DNA from: Paradesertivirga sp966210515
GTDB lineage: Bacteria > Bacteroidota > Bacteroidia > Sphingobacteriales > Sphingobacteriaceae
Direction of reading: 5' to 3'
DNA length: 64,000 nt
Assembly (NCBI GenBank): GCA_966210515.1
Contig: CBIHLM010000001.1
Span: 62,001-126,000 of the forward strand
The translations under genes were made by a program, and so were the position numbers. Below the pieces are notes generated by a model that was not told where the DNA came from, made no database searches, and saw nothing but the letters and a program-made list of their open reading frames with translations. Every line of letters begins with the position of its first letter. The stretch's first letter is position 1. Of the stretch, positions 15,066 through 24,057 are shown piece by piece.

Positions 15066-16440
15066 AGCAAACGGTAAAGGTGCTGCCAACGTTTGGTATG
15101 CTATCTACCTGAATGTTCCCCCCCATGGCGAGTATCTGCGCTTTGGTAAGATATAATCCAACACCTTTGCTGTCTTTCACGTCGTGAAAAGTTTTATAAA
15201 TTCCGAAAAGATTTTTTCCATACTTTTTCAGATCAATACCTAAGCCATTATCTTTCACCTGCATATAAAGCTTATCGTCTTTGTGCATTGTCTTTATCGA
15301 AATCTCGGGCACTCTATCCTGGTGACGATATTTCAAGGCGTTCGACAAAAGATTTTGCATAATGCTTTCGAGATAGCTTTTGGGATAATTAATTACAGGA
15401 GCCTCAGAGAAATCATAATGCAAATTAGCACCCGACTTTTTTATATCTGCTGTAAGATTTTTCTCAACCACATTGAAAACGTGCATGAAGTGCAGCTTCT
15501 CTTCAACAGCAAACGATTCATGCTTATTTTTGAGCAAATCGATTAAATCATCTAATTTAAATATGAGATTATCAGCCACCTCCCGAATAGTTTTTATCAG
15601 GTTATCTCTGTCGGCCTGGTCTTTAGCATCCTCATGTAATTGCAGCAATGCAATCAGATTAACCGTCGGAGAGCGAAGATCGTGAGAAGTGACATAGGCA
15701 AATCGCTCAAGTTCTGAGTTTTGAATGATCAGATCCTGGCTTAGATTCTGCAGATCTACTTTTTGGTTTTCGAGCTGATTGTTTTTGTTTTGAACTTCTT
15801 TAAAAAGCTTACCGATCTTTTCCCGGCTTTGAATGATATTGATTAAAGCCGAAATCACGATAATTAACAATATCCAATTGCTGATAACGGTAAAAATCTG
15901 AATCCTCCGGGTTAAAGTCTCGATAACTTTATTGCTTTCGTTAAGGCTTGCTTTCTCGGTACTGGTGATATTTTTTAAAACTTCACGGATTTGTGATTCG
16001 CTTGCCTTTACCAGGTTCATATCTCTTTCTGCCGCCCTAGCGTTTAGGTTATTATTTGGTACAGTCCTGATGCTTTTATTAATATGTACGCGTTTTAAAT
16101 TAATCAGCTCATTTAAACGATTCAGATTTCTCTGCTGCGAAGATTTATCGTTTAATAAAGAGTACAATCTGATATAACTATCATCTACTTTTTTCTCTGC
16201 CGCCAAATATTGATTGATGTAATTGGTATCCTTTGTCAGGAGGTATCCGCGATGATTCGTTTCCGAATCTTCAAGATTGTCCATGAACTCTGTGGCAGTT
16301 TCAATGGTTTCGTACGTTTTTATGGAAGCTTCATGATTTTTTTCATTTTTCGAAGTTTGAAAAAGAAAAAATATGGTATTAATTACTATTAAGAGAATAG
16401 TAGTACCGATAAGATAAAAGATGCCCTGAGCATTTTTCAT
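15058..16440 (-). CDS. CHASE3-domain sensor histidine kinase
   Basis: 460 residues. TM1 is at about 7-28, followed by a periplasmic helical CHASE3 domain with the signature MDNLEDSETNHRGYLLTKD. TM2 is near residues 180-200, followed by a coiled coil, and the HisKA box VTSHDLRSP has the phospho-accepting His253. The ATPase part has NLLSNALKY, DNGLGIDLKKYG and GVGLYLTK. No response regulator is adjacent, so it is an orphan kinase. It may phosphorylate a remote single-domain regulator. Signal unknown. Confidence 0.9.
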   Translation of the reverse strand: MKNAQGIFYLIGTTILLIVINTIFFLFQTSKNEKNHEASIKTYETIETATEFMDNLEDSETNHRGYLLTKDTNYINQYLAAEKKVDDSYIRLYSLLNDKSSQQRNLNRLNELINLKRVHINKSIRTVPNNNLNARAAERDMNLVKASESQIREVLKNITSTEKASLNESNKVIETLTRRIQIFTVISNWILLIIVISALINIIQSREKIGKLFKEVQNKNNQLENQKVDLQNLSQDLIIQNSELERFAYVTSHDLRSPTVNLIALLQLHEDAKDQADRDNLIKTIREVADNLIFKLDDLIDLLKNKHESFAVEEKLHFMHVFNVVEKNLTADIKKSGANLHYDFSEAPVINYPKSYLESIMQNLLSNALKYRHQDRVPEISIKTMHKDDKLYMQVKDNGLGIDLKKYGKNLFGIYKTFHDVKDSKGVGLYLTKAQILAMGGNIQVDSIPNVGSTFTVCFN

Positions 16441-16578
16441 TGTGTGCTGACTCCTCCTCTATACAATTATTCAAGAATTAAACTTCAGCGCTATTTTCGT
16501 AACCTTCCCAACGACATCAATTCATACATCGGGTAATTACTTTCTAGAAAAAATAAAAGCATTGAAAGGTTTAAAACC

Positions 16579-16767
16579 TTAGTGTAAAATAAAACTGATT
16601 CCTAAAACTAAGCAAAATAAGTTATAAATGAGCACAAGTGCAATACCCGTAAGCAGGTAAAAACAGATATCGGATTTTCGATGTGACTTGTTCGTTTCCG
16701 CGTTTTTCCCTACCCATCCAAAAAGAGTATTTTCTGGCGAAAACATTAAAAGAACAGTTGATGGCAT
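16579..16767 (-). CDS. Possible small single-span membrane protein (62 aa)
   Basis: The frame starts at ATG 16767 and has a polar first half followed by one convincing membrane helix, about residues 35-60 (FYLLTGIALVLIYNLFCLVLG). No homologue recognised. It lies alone in a 461-base gap between divergent transcription units. A shifted overlapping frame exists here, so the call is weak. Confidence 0.3.
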   Translation of the reverse strand: MPSTVLLMFSPENTLFGWVGKNAETNKSHRKSDICFYLLTGIALVLIYNLFCLVLGISFILH

Positions 16768-16839
16768 GCCTCAAAATCCTGATAAGCAACCAAAAGGCAA
16801 ACTTTTGGCCACAATTCATCTATGGATTAAAGAATAAAA

Positions 16840-16875
16840 CAGAACTTATGTACTTTTAATGCGTAAAAAGTTCTG
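16840..16875. promoter_or_regulatory. Inverted repeat upstream of the TonB-YfiR-kinase operon
   Basis: Perfect arms CAGAACTT (16840-16847) and AAGTTCTG (16868-16875) enclose 20 bases, with an inner ACTTTTA/TAAAAAGT pairing. The centre lies about 45 bases before the receptor start. It may be an operator or an RNA hairpin in the leader. Whether it belongs to the promoter cannot be decided by eye. Confidence 0.45.
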
Positions 16876-16901
16876 ACATTCTAATCTACGACCTCAATTC
16901 T

Positions 16902-19016
16902 ATGAAGATTAAATTCTTTATTATAATAGTTCTCACTTTTACATGCTTTGTTTTACAGGCACAAACGGACACTACGAAAAACGTTTCAAAACTATCCGAC
17001 CTCTCTCTCGAGGAGTTGATGGACATACAAGTAATATCTTCAACGGGTTATTTGCAAAAGACTTCCGAAGCACCCTCAACCATCCAGGTTATCACTGCCA
17101 AGCAAATTACAGAAAGAGGGTATGAAGAACTTTCGGACGCTTTGCGTGATATTCCAGGCATTGATATGATCCATTTAAACGGCTATGCACCGACACTCAT
17201 TTATTTCAGAGGAATGTATGGCGCGGAAAATCTGAGGGCCCTTTTAATGATTGACGGTATTGTTGAAAACAACATTATCGGCAGCAATGACATTGCCGGG
17301 CCAGCTTATAGTTTACACAATGTTGAACGGATAGAAATTATCTGGGGGCCGGCTTCTGCATTATATGGTGCGAATGCCTTCGGAGGTGTAATTAATATTA
17401 TAACTAAAACGGGTGCTGACCTTAATGGATTTTACGCCGAAAAAGGATTTGGCACGTTTAATACCTCAGCAGAAAGAATAAGTGTCGGGCTAAAGAAATC
17501 GAAATTTGAAGTGGCTCTTTCCGGCTCACTTTACAGCACCGATGGCCCTAAATTCACAAATCGTGACCCTGATTACTCGGCGTCATATGTAGATAAAGCA
17601 TACTCATTTAATGGTTCGCTAAGCTATCACGGCAAATCAACACTCACAAAACTCGGTATTCGTGCTTATCAAACACCTATGGGGTGGGGAACCTTTTTAA
17701 ATAGCCCGACTGTCTTTCTGGGACTGCCGTCTCAGGGTTATGAAAACACAGGTGTGCTCGGCCTGTTAGCCAGAGATGTGAGAAATGAGCGCTCGGGCTT
17801 AGAGTCGCCATATGCACGTACACTATTTATTCAAAATGAGTTCAAGCCTACGCAGCGATTTAATTTATTATCCAGAGCAGTATATCGCGAGACCGGAATT
17901 GGTGATGATTCTTATGCATACATTACGCTTGACGGTAAAAAACTCATCCGGGCGATAACAACTAATTATTCTAACCGCGTTTCGGGTGAGTTTTTAGCTA
18001 ACTACATCCTTTCAGAAAAGCACAAACTTGCCGGCGGCATTCAGGTTTACCAGGATAACATTGAAAAAGGGAGCAGAAAATCTACTATCGACACGAACAC
18101 AGTGTATTTGATAGACGGGAAAGACGTCGTTACAAATCTGTATTCAACCTTTTTACCAAGAACCTACGATATCCGTAACAACTTCGGATCGTATTTTCAG
18201 TATATTGCTAACACCACATTTCTAAGGCAAACCTCTTTCACCCTGGGTGGCAGGTATGATTACAATGATTATTACGGCAATGCGCTGAGCCCGAGAATTG
18301 CTATCGTAAATCAACCGAACGATAAAACAACTATTAAATTACAATACGGAAAAGCCTATCGCGCACCAACCAACACTGAGATCTATCAGTCTCCAAACAT
18401 CAAATTAAAAACAGAAAAGATCGCGACTTACGAAGCTAACCTGATTTATGCATTCTCTAAAAAGGCTATTCTTCAGTTAAATGGCTTCCGTAACGAGTTA
18501 TCAGATGTTATTATTCTTAGTAACCTCTCCAATTTAACGGTCAACAAAAACCCTGCGGAAATAACAGTCAATGGACTTGAAACCAGGCTGGATATGGTAT
18601 ATTCCAATGACGTGTCAAGCTTTATAAACTTCACCCTACAAGAAGCGAAGGGAGAAAATACACTCACTAAACTGAAACGCAACATGCCTGGAGTTGCCAG
18701 TTTAAAGGGTAATGCGGGACTGTCGGTTAATCTGGACGACGCGTTTACCCTTAGCCTTACCGGTAATTGGGTGGGCAAGCGCGAAACGCCAACCACCAGT
18801 CCGTTTGATGAGGTTAATGGATATTTTCTTGCAAATCTTATATTCAGCACAAAAAAGCTATTTAATGATCATGTCAATGCAAGTCTCAATATCCGCAACT
18901 TGTTTAATACCAAGTGGCTCGATCCGGGATTTAGAACTGCTGATGGATTTTTATTTTCAACTGTGTTAGAACAGCCGGGAAGAACAGGAATATTTAAAGT
19001 AGGGGTTAGTTTTTAA
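16902..19016 (+). CDS. TonB-dependent outer-membrane receptor linked to YfiR signalling
   Basis: 704 residues. The signal peptide ends near LQAQ (residue 21). A short LSLEELMDIQV segment precedes the plug (TIQVITAKQITERGYEELSDALRDIPGID ... INIITKTG), followed by a 22-strand barrel ending in Phe (FKVGVSF). It lacks the carboxypeptidase-like domain of SusC proteins, so it is a short classical receptor. The N-terminal LSLEELMDIQV pattern is shared, to my memory, with receptors encoded beside DUF4154 genes. It is followed after 4 bases by yfiR-like and kinase genes. Ligand unknown. It may sense as well as transport. Confidence 0.9.
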   Translation: MKIKFFIIIVLTFTCFVLQAQTDTTKNVSKLSDLSLEELMDIQVISSTGYLQKTSEAPSTIQVITAKQITERGYEELSDALRDIPGIDMIHLNGYAPTLIYFRGMYGAENLRALLMIDGIVENNIIGSNDIAGPAYSLHNVERIEIIWGPASALYGANAFGGVINIITKTGADLNGFYAEKGFGTFNTSAERISVGLKKSKFEVALSGSLYSTDGPKFTNRDPDYSASYVDKAYSFNGSLSYHGKSTLTKLGIRAYQTPMGWGTFLNSPTVFLGLPSQGYENTGVLGLLARDVRNERSGLESPYARTLFIQNEFKPTQRFNLLSRAVYRETGIGDDSYAYITLDGKKLIRAITTNYSNRVSGEFLANYILSEKHKLAGGIQVYQDNIEKGSRKSTIDTNTVYLIDGKDVVTNLYSTFLPRTYDIRNNFGSYFQYIANTTFLRQTSFTLGGRYDYNDYYGNALSPRIAIVNQPNDKTTIKLQYGKAYRAPTNTEIYQSPNIKLKTEKIATYEANLIYAFSKKAILQLNGFRNELSDVIILSNLSNLTVNKNPAEITVNGLETRLDMVYSNDVSSFINFTLQEAKGENTLTKLKRNMPGVASLKGNAGLSVNLDDAFTLSLTGNWVGKRETPTTSPFDEVNGYFLANLIFSTKKLFNDHVNASLNIRNLFNTKWLDPGFRTADGFLFSTVLEQPGRTGIFKVGVSF

Positions 19017-19020
19017 ATAC

Positions 19021-19554
19021 ATGACAGCAAAAAAGCTCAGCTTATTTATTTTAGCCGGTGTGTTTTTCTTAGGAAACGTATCCTTCAGGCATGACCCCTC
19101 TAAAGAAAAGGAATACCTGTTAAAGGCCGCGTTTATCTATCGCTTTTCTGATTATATTGATTGGAATGGATACGATGCTGAAACTTTTAATATAGTTGTT
19201 CTTGGTGAGTCGGGCATTGTCGAACCTTTATTAGAAATCAGCAAGAATAAAAGAATTAAAGACAAACGAATCAATGTTCGCCAGACTAATAATCCTGATA
19301 ATATTGGTAACTGTCATATAGTTTTTGTTTCCCGCAACTGGAAGTACCCCATTTCAAGCGTTACCTCGCTGCTGGATTACAAACCAACACTTATCATCAC
19401 AGAACAAAAGGACGATTTCTCCAAAGGTGGTCAGATTAATTTTTTAATCTCTGATAATAAACTAAAGTTCCAGGTCGACTTGAAATCAACCTCCCGATCA
19501 GGGTTAAAAATAAGTTCACAATTGTTGCAACATGCTATAGATATTAAACGCTAA
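19021..19554 (+). CDS. YfiR family (DUF4154) periplasmic protein
   Basis: 177 residues with a signal peptide (about 1-22). The family core EYLLKAAFIYRFSDYIDWNGYDAETFNIVVLGESG is followed by HIVFVSRNWKY, and the C-terminal GGQINFLISDNKLKFQVDLKS..GLKISSQLLQHA is typical. In Pseudomonas YfiR binds and inhibits the CHASE8 domain of the diguanylate cyclase YfiN. Here it is sandwiched between a TonB receptor (4-base gap) and a CHASE8-like kinase (6-base gap), so it probably controls the kinase. The disulphide cysteines of Pseudomonas YfiR are not evident. Homology call firm; partner inferred. Confidence 0.88.
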   Translation: MTAKKLSLFILAGVFFLGNVSFRHDPSKEKEYLLKAAFIYRFSDYIDWNGYDAETFNIVVLGESGIVEPLLEISKNKRIKDKRINVRQTNNPDNIGNCHIVFVSRNWKYPISSVTSLLDYKPTLIITEQKDDFSKGGQINFLISDNKLKFQVDLKSTSRSGLKISSQLLQHAIDIKR

Positions 19555-19560
19555 GAAAGG

Positions 19561-20979
19561 ATGCCGATGTTTGGATTACGCGATATTTCTATAAAAAATA
19601 AACTGGTATTAATGCAGGTGCTTACTTGTATAATAGTTTTAGGACTTTGTTTTGCTGCGTTTGTTATTACCGACATTAATGGCTACAAAGAAAGAAAAGT
19701 AAACAGTACTGTATCTATTGCTAATGTTATAAGTTCTAATAGCGTTTCAGCAATTCAATTCCTTGATAATAATGCGGCTTATGAAATTTTAAGAAAAGTA
19801 GAATCCGATGTAGTCAGCGCAACTATTTTGGATTCAAAAGGCAAAGTCTTCGCAAGTTACACCAGAAAAGGGCATTCCCCTATTAAGTTGCAGCCGACTT
19901 ATGAAGATCACTATCAATTTACCGATGATTTCCTATACGTCTATAAAGATATTGTTGATAGCAAAGAGGCGCTGGGCAGAGTGTGCCTAAAAGTAGAATT
20001 ATCTGAGCTTAAAGCTATAAAAGCACAAAAGTTTCAAATTGCAACTATTATATTACTGATTGGGGTTGGTTTAGCTTTCCTGATCGGGCTCTTGAATCAG
20101 AGATATATTTCCAGGCCTCTCTTATCCCTTGTAAAGGTTATCAGGCAGATACGCGAAGAGCAGAATTACAGAACGCATGTGCCGGTAAACGGCAATGATG
20201 AAATCAGTGCTCTATCGGCAGAATTTAACAATTTAATGGATGAAGTTGTGCGAAGCCATCAAAAGAAGGATGAATTTATAGGAGTAGCCAGTCACGAGTT
20301 AAAAACGCCGTTAACCAGTGTGAAGTTATACCTTGAGTGTCTTGCGCGTATGGACCATGAGCAACAGGCCAAGTCGTTTGTTCTTAAGGCGAATGAAGGT
20401 GTAAATAAGCTTCATCTGCTCATTTTAGATTTATTAGATGTTTCTAAACTGCAGTCGGGACAATTACAACTTAACCTTAAAGAGCTAACGATTGAAAATT
20501 TAGTTCAGACCTGTGTTGAAAACACTCAAATGAATAATTCGGGACACAAAATCATGCTGAATTGCGGCACCTCTGACACAATTGTGTTAGCCGATGAGGA
20601 CCGTTTAGAACAAGTGATAAATAACTTGCTTGCCAATGCAATAAAATACTCGCCCAATGAGAAAGAGATTTATATTTCGACACAGCCAATCGAATCGGGA
20701 ATTAAGATTTCGATTCAAGATTTCGGCATAGGCGTCGCAAAAGCCGAGCATTCTAAAATATTCGAGCGCTTTTATAGAGCTACCGGAGGCAATTCAGTTA
20801 TTTCCGGATTTGGATTGGGACTGTATATATGTTCACAAATCATCAAACGCCACGAGGGAAAAATTGGTGTTAACAGTGAGCCTGGAAAGGGCTCCACCTT
20901 CTACTTTGAATTGCCGGTTGTCAACCAAAGCAAAAAAAGGTCTATTCAAAAAAAATCACGGTCGCGTCACCTCAACTGA
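19561..20979 (+). CDS. Sensor histidine kinase with CHASE8-like domain and HAMP
   Basis: 472 residues. TM1 is at about 13-35, and the periplasmic part contains ANVISSNSVSAIQFLDNNAAYEIL and VVSATILDSKGKVFASY, typical of CHASE8/YfiN sensors. TM2 is near 162-182, followed by HAMP. The HisKA box GVASHELKTP has His245, and the ATPase part has NNLLANAIKYSPN, DFGIGV and GFGLGLYI. Apart from the output domain it mirrors YfiN, whose GGDEF is replaced by kinase modules. The last gene of the operon. No response regulator is next to it. Confidence 0.9.
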   Translation: MPMFGLRDISIKNKLVLMQVLTCIIVLGLCFAAFVITDINGYKERKVNSTVSIANVISSNSVSAIQFLDNNAAYEILRKVESDVVSATILDSKGKVFASYTRKGHSPIKLQPTYEDHYQFTDDFLYVYKDIVDSKEALGRVCLKVELSELKAIKAQKFQIATIILLIGVGLAFLIGLLNQRYISRPLLSLVKVIRQIREEQNYRTHVPVNGNDEISALSAEFNNLMDEVVRSHQKKDEFIGVASHELKTPLTSVKLYLECLARMDHEQQAKSFVLKANEGVNKLHLLILDLLDVSKLQSGQLQLNLKELTIENLVQTCVENTQMNNSGHKIMLNCGTSDTIVLADEDRLEQVINNLLANAIKYSPNEKEIYISTQPIESGIKISIQDFGIGVAKAEHSKIFERFYRATGGNSVISGFGLGLYICSQIIKRHEGKIGVNSEPGKGSTFYFELPVVNQSKKRSIQKKSRSRHLN

Positions 20980-21067
20980 TCTAACTCTGAGGCAACCATC
21001 CCGAACTTTTCAATTCCTGTCGCTTAATCTACCTACCAGCCAAAAAACACTGCAAACCAAATTCAGA

Positions 21068-21337
21068 TCATGAACTATATGCTGGATCAGGATCAGGCGA
21101 GAAATCCTCAAACTTCCGAGGATAAGAACTGCTACCTGCAGCATTTCCCTTGATGTGGGGAACCTTTGAGAACTGCCCTTTCATCCGCTCGATATATGGT
21201 TGCGCTTTAGTCATCCAGCGGGAAAATTTCCGTTTCATATCTTCAGCAATCGACGATCCATCCGGACGCTTTTTCTTCATATAATGTAACCCGGCAGCAA
21301 CGGCAGCGCCTGTAACAAACAATTTAAACAAGCTCAT
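21068..21337 (-). CDS. Small YtxH-like protein (89 aa)
   Basis: From ATG 21337 it starts MSLFKLFVTGAAVAAGLHYM, one glycine/alanine-rich membrane helix, then a basic helical region (KRKFSRWMTKAQPYIERMKGQF) and a Ser/Pro-rich tail. This resembles YtxH-type stress proteins, but the match is weak. A frame extension to 21427 crosses a repeat-like hairpin and is not favoured. Function unknown. Confidence 0.55.
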   Translation of the reverse strand: MSLFKLFVTGAAVAAGLHYMKKKRPDGSSIAEDMKRKFSRWMTKAQPYIERMKGQFSKVPHIKGNAAGSSSYPRKFEDFSPDPDPAYSS

Positions 21338-21353
21338 GTTAATACGTTTTTGT

Positions 21354-21405
21354 TTATTAAGACAGGCAAACAGAGTGCCGGATATAAACATTTTGGCCGG
21401 CGATA
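21354..21405. repeat. Possible further copy of the TTATTAAGACAG/hairpin element
   Basis: The 12-mer TTATTAAGACAG (21354-21365) is identical to 1385-1396 and, as there, sits just upstream of a minus-strand start codon. GCCGG/CCGGC arms follow within 40 bases. No SSKDFI-like ORF end is readable here, so it is a partial or chance match. Confidence 0.35.
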
Positions 21406-21563
21406 TTAAAATAGTTTTATGATGCATGTGGCTAAGAACTATTTAGTAAAATGCATGTTTTTCAAAATACAGACCGACCACATTGAAGGGCAAAACACTT
21501 TCTTTAAAGTAGTATCAATGGCAATTTACAGCAAATAAGGGGCAGATTTATTAGCTTTACAGT

Positions 21564-21965
21564 ATGTATAAGTTCCCGATTTCCAAATACAAACGTTTTG
21601 CAGACCTACCATTGAAGGAACTCGACACTCAAAAATTTGCAATTTATATCATTGATTTTCACTGGAACTATTTATTTACGAATGCAGTTGGTTGCCAAAA
21701 CTTAAATAAAAAAAGTGATGATCTAATCGGGACCAGGGCATTCGCAGGGGTTGAAGTGGACCCGGAATTCAGTTTGTTTCTTAAGAAGGTTGAACAAGGC
21801 GGCGTTTCAAACATCACCACAATTTCGCCTCTTACAAGAAAAAGAGTGAGCATCACAGGCTATCCGCTTGAGGATTGTTATTACTTTGCTGTTTCGGTAC
21901 TGCCAGACAAACAGGATTTGATGAATGAGTTGCGTGGTGAATTGAGGAGGTTGACACGAAAATAA
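21564..21965 (+). CDS. PAS-like domain protein (133 aa)
   Basis: The core FAIYIIDFHWNYLFTNAVGCQNLNKKSDDLIGTRAF fits the start of a PAS domain, with a later beta part (RKRVSITGYPLEDCYYFAVSVLP) and a short charged helix at the end. There is no output domain, signal peptide or membrane helix. The gene stands alone. It may be a free-standing sensor or partner of a kinase; ligand and partner unknown. Confidence 0.5.
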   Translation: MYKFPISKYKRFADLPLKELDTQKFAIYIIDFHWNYLFTNAVGCQNLNKKSDDLIGTRAFAGVEVDPEFSLFLKKVEQGGVSNITTISPLTRKRVSITGYPLEDCYYFAVSVLPDKQDLMNELRGELRRLTRK

Positions 21966-22261
21966 GGAAAAATGACAGCTCAGTTACAAACGCTAGCGAC
22001 ACTCATAATTGGACGAAATCAATAATACGCTCCTTCACCGTCTGCTGAAGTGTACTAAATACTAAACAAACCAGCAAAAAAGAAGTTCCAGTGCAAGCAA
22101 ATCAGAAAGAACTTGGCTCCCCATTTGGTTTAAAGCAAGTTTATTGAGTATGAAGAAAGGTGGCAGCATCTTTGCATGCTAAGGCCAGGACCATGATCAT
22201 TAGATCAAAAGGATGCTTATCAGATATCCCGTGGTCAGACAAAATACCCTAAATAAAATTT
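21966..22261. other. Intergenic region, nothing recognised
   Basis: I see no coding frame, RNA or strong hairpin here. The promoter of the glycine-zipper lipoprotein gene presumably lies near the right end. Confidence 0.5.
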
Positions 22262-22708
22262 ATGAAACTAGTAGCCATTGTCGTTATCCTAGCCACGTTT
22301 GCGGCCTGCAACAACGACTCAAAAATGAATAATCAACTTAAGGAACAAGCCTTAAAACAGGTTAGAGACAGCATTAGGCTAGACAGCTTCCAAAGGGCTG
22401 AAGCCAGAACAATCGAAATAGCCCAGGAGAAAGAGCACCTTGCTCTGGAAAGCTCCAGATCATCTTCCAATTCTCAGCCCACCTATGTGAAGGGCGTTTC
22501 GGAAACTTATACCAATACTCAGCCAGCCAAAAAAGGATGGAGTAAAGCGGCGAAAGGCGCGGCTATAGGTGCAGGTGCAGGCGCGGTTACAGGTGTAATC
22601 GTTGACAAAAAAGACGGTCGTGGCGCTGTTGTAGGCGGATTGGTTGGCGCCGGAGCCGGCTATGTAATTGGTCGCTCGCAGGATAAGAAAGACGGAAGAG
22701 TTGACTAA
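22262..22708 (+). CDS. Glycine-zipper lipoprotein
   Basis: 148 residues. The SPII signal ends LATFAAC (Cys16). A charged helical region (about 20-60) and a Ser/Gln/Thr-rich linker follow, then a glycine-zipper hairpin GAAIGAGAGAVTGVIVDKKDGRGAVVGGLVGAGAGYVIG (described, about 101-139). This domain resembles YMGG/OmpA-like Gly-zipper proteins inserted in the outer membrane. Function unknown. A terminator follows. Confidence 0.75.
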   Translation: MKLVAIVVILATFAACNNDSKMNNQLKEQALKQVRDSIRLDSFQRAEARTIEIAQEKEHLALESSRSSSNSQPTYVKGVSETYTNTQPAKKGWSKAAKGAAIGAGAGAVTGVIVDKKDGRGAVVGGLVGAGAGYVIGRSQDKKDGRVD

Positions 22709-22734
22709 AAATAGCTGAAATTTTATATAAATGG

Positions 22735-22770
22735 AAGAGGTGTGGCAGATCGCCTGCGCCTCTTTTCCTT
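22735..22770 (+). terminator. Terminator after the glycine-zipper gene
   Basis: AAGAGG (22735-22740) pairs with CCTCTT (22759-22764), with an inner GGC/GCC pair, followed by TTCCTTTTC. Confidence 0.65.
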
Positions 22771-22871
22771 TTCAGGCGGCTTGATGTCCGTAATTATGGA
22801 TATCTCGTCATTTAACATTTTTCATTGGGAATCTCATTCCAATAATCATTAAATTACAAAAAATAACAAAC

Positions 22872-23186
22872 ATGATAATTCAATTTAATACAGATCATAA
22901 CATTGAGGGAAGCGACCGTCAGAGCGCTTATTTTAGTTCAGCGATAGCCGAGGCATTAGGCCGGTTCAGCAGTCACATAACCAGGATTGAGGTTCATCTA
23001 TCAGATGAGAACGGGAGCAAAGAGGGTAAGAATGATCAGCGATGTATGATTGAGGCTCGCTTGGAAGGATTGCAGCCGGTTGTGGTAACGACTAAAGAAG
23101 ATACGATTGAGCTGTCGGTTAAGGCTGCTACTGATAAAATGAAGGCTTCGCTTGATAAGATTATCGGCAAGTTGAAAGAGCATTAA
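22872..23186 (+). CDS. HPF/RaiA-family ribosome-associated protein
   Basis: 104 residues, the short form. The pattern EALGRFSSHITRIEVHLSDEN...CMIEARLEGLQPVVVTTKEDTIELSVKAATDKMKASLDKIIGKLK follows the S30AE beta-alpha-beta-alpha fold. Members bind the 30S subunit and promote hibernation or block initiation under stress. This one is divergent at the N-terminus. It is monocistronic, with a good terminator. Confidence 0.7.
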   Translation: MIIQFNTDHNIEGSDRQSAYFSSAIAEALGRFSSHITRIEVHLSDENGSKEGKNDQRCMIEARLEGLQPVVVTTKEDTIELSVKAATDKMKASLDKIIGKLKEH

Positions 23187-23196
23187 TAACTTCCTC

Positions 23197-23231
23197 ATCT
23201 TGTTGGTGGCAGCATCAACAAGATTTTTTTC
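23197..23231 (+). terminator. Terminator after the HPF-like gene
   Basis: The perfect 9-bp stem ATCTTGTTG/CAACAAGAT has a 10-base loop, followed by seven T. Confidence 0.9.
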
Positions 23232-23315
23232 TCTTAAAAAGTTCATCAAATTTATCCCGGTTCTCCCAATAATGTACCGATCTTAGCGAATCTTCTCACC
23301 GGAAGTAAACCGACA

Positions 23316-24047
23316 TCAACAACCCGGCAAACCAAATATATTACCGAATGGATCATCCAAATGGAGATGAAGTTTGATTCCTAAATCCTCTGCCAGTGGA
23401 CCAGTTTTACTTTTGAAGTATTCCAGATTGTGGCTTAATTCTTCGTTGCTAATATTTGAATAAGCTCCTATTAAATCATTAAGCTTTTCAAAAGACCTGT
23501 GATCTTCCGATTGTATTCCCTGAAAAATATTCTCTGCCAACTTTATCCTCTGAAGCTCTGAGAGACGGTTGTTCAGTAATTGTGCTTTATGTATCTGGTA
23601 GCCATTGTATTCATTTTCGGCTGAGCGTCTTTTTAATATAAACAAATCGAAGACGGCAAATGCAACCGGATCAAAAAGAGAACCCACATATTTTTCGTTG
23701 TAAACAGGGCTAAAATGGGTTCTCAATTTATGATAAACGGGGGTAAAATTATAGCATATCACATTGATCCCGTTTCTGGCAAGATTGTAAATAGATTTTA
23801 GATAATTTTCAATATAGACATCCCTGTATTTACCATTTCTTTTTATCTCTTCGTGCAAGGGTAAATTGTCAACTATCCTCCACTCCCGCCCTTCATCAAA
23901 TAATCTTAATTTAGCAGCTCTTATTTCCTCTTCGGTCCAGAGAGATCCTACGGGAATATTTTTTAGACTTTCTACACTCCCCCCTCGGTCTTCATATATC
24001 AGCTCCGAATGATACGGAGAGCATACATATTCACTTATTAAAGACAT
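23316..24047 (-). pseudogene. Truncated mannonate dehydratase (UxuA-like), last frame of the fructan operon
   Basis: 243 residues, against about 390 in UxuA. The similarity is clear from IPVGSLWTEEEIRAAK through IKRNGKYRDVYIENYLKSIYNLARNGINVICYNFTPV to LHLHLDDPFGNIFGLPG, matching the first ~60% of the family. It then ends at a stop after GLPGC. The missing part normally carries metal-binding residues of the CTGS and RPDHGH motifs, so dehydratase activity is not expected. The frame itself is intact. It follows the TlpA-like gene by 10 bases. It is most likely a remnant left by a deletion, though a repurposed half-barrel cannot be excluded. Confidence 0.7.
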
Positions 24048-24057
24048 AATTTTATAC

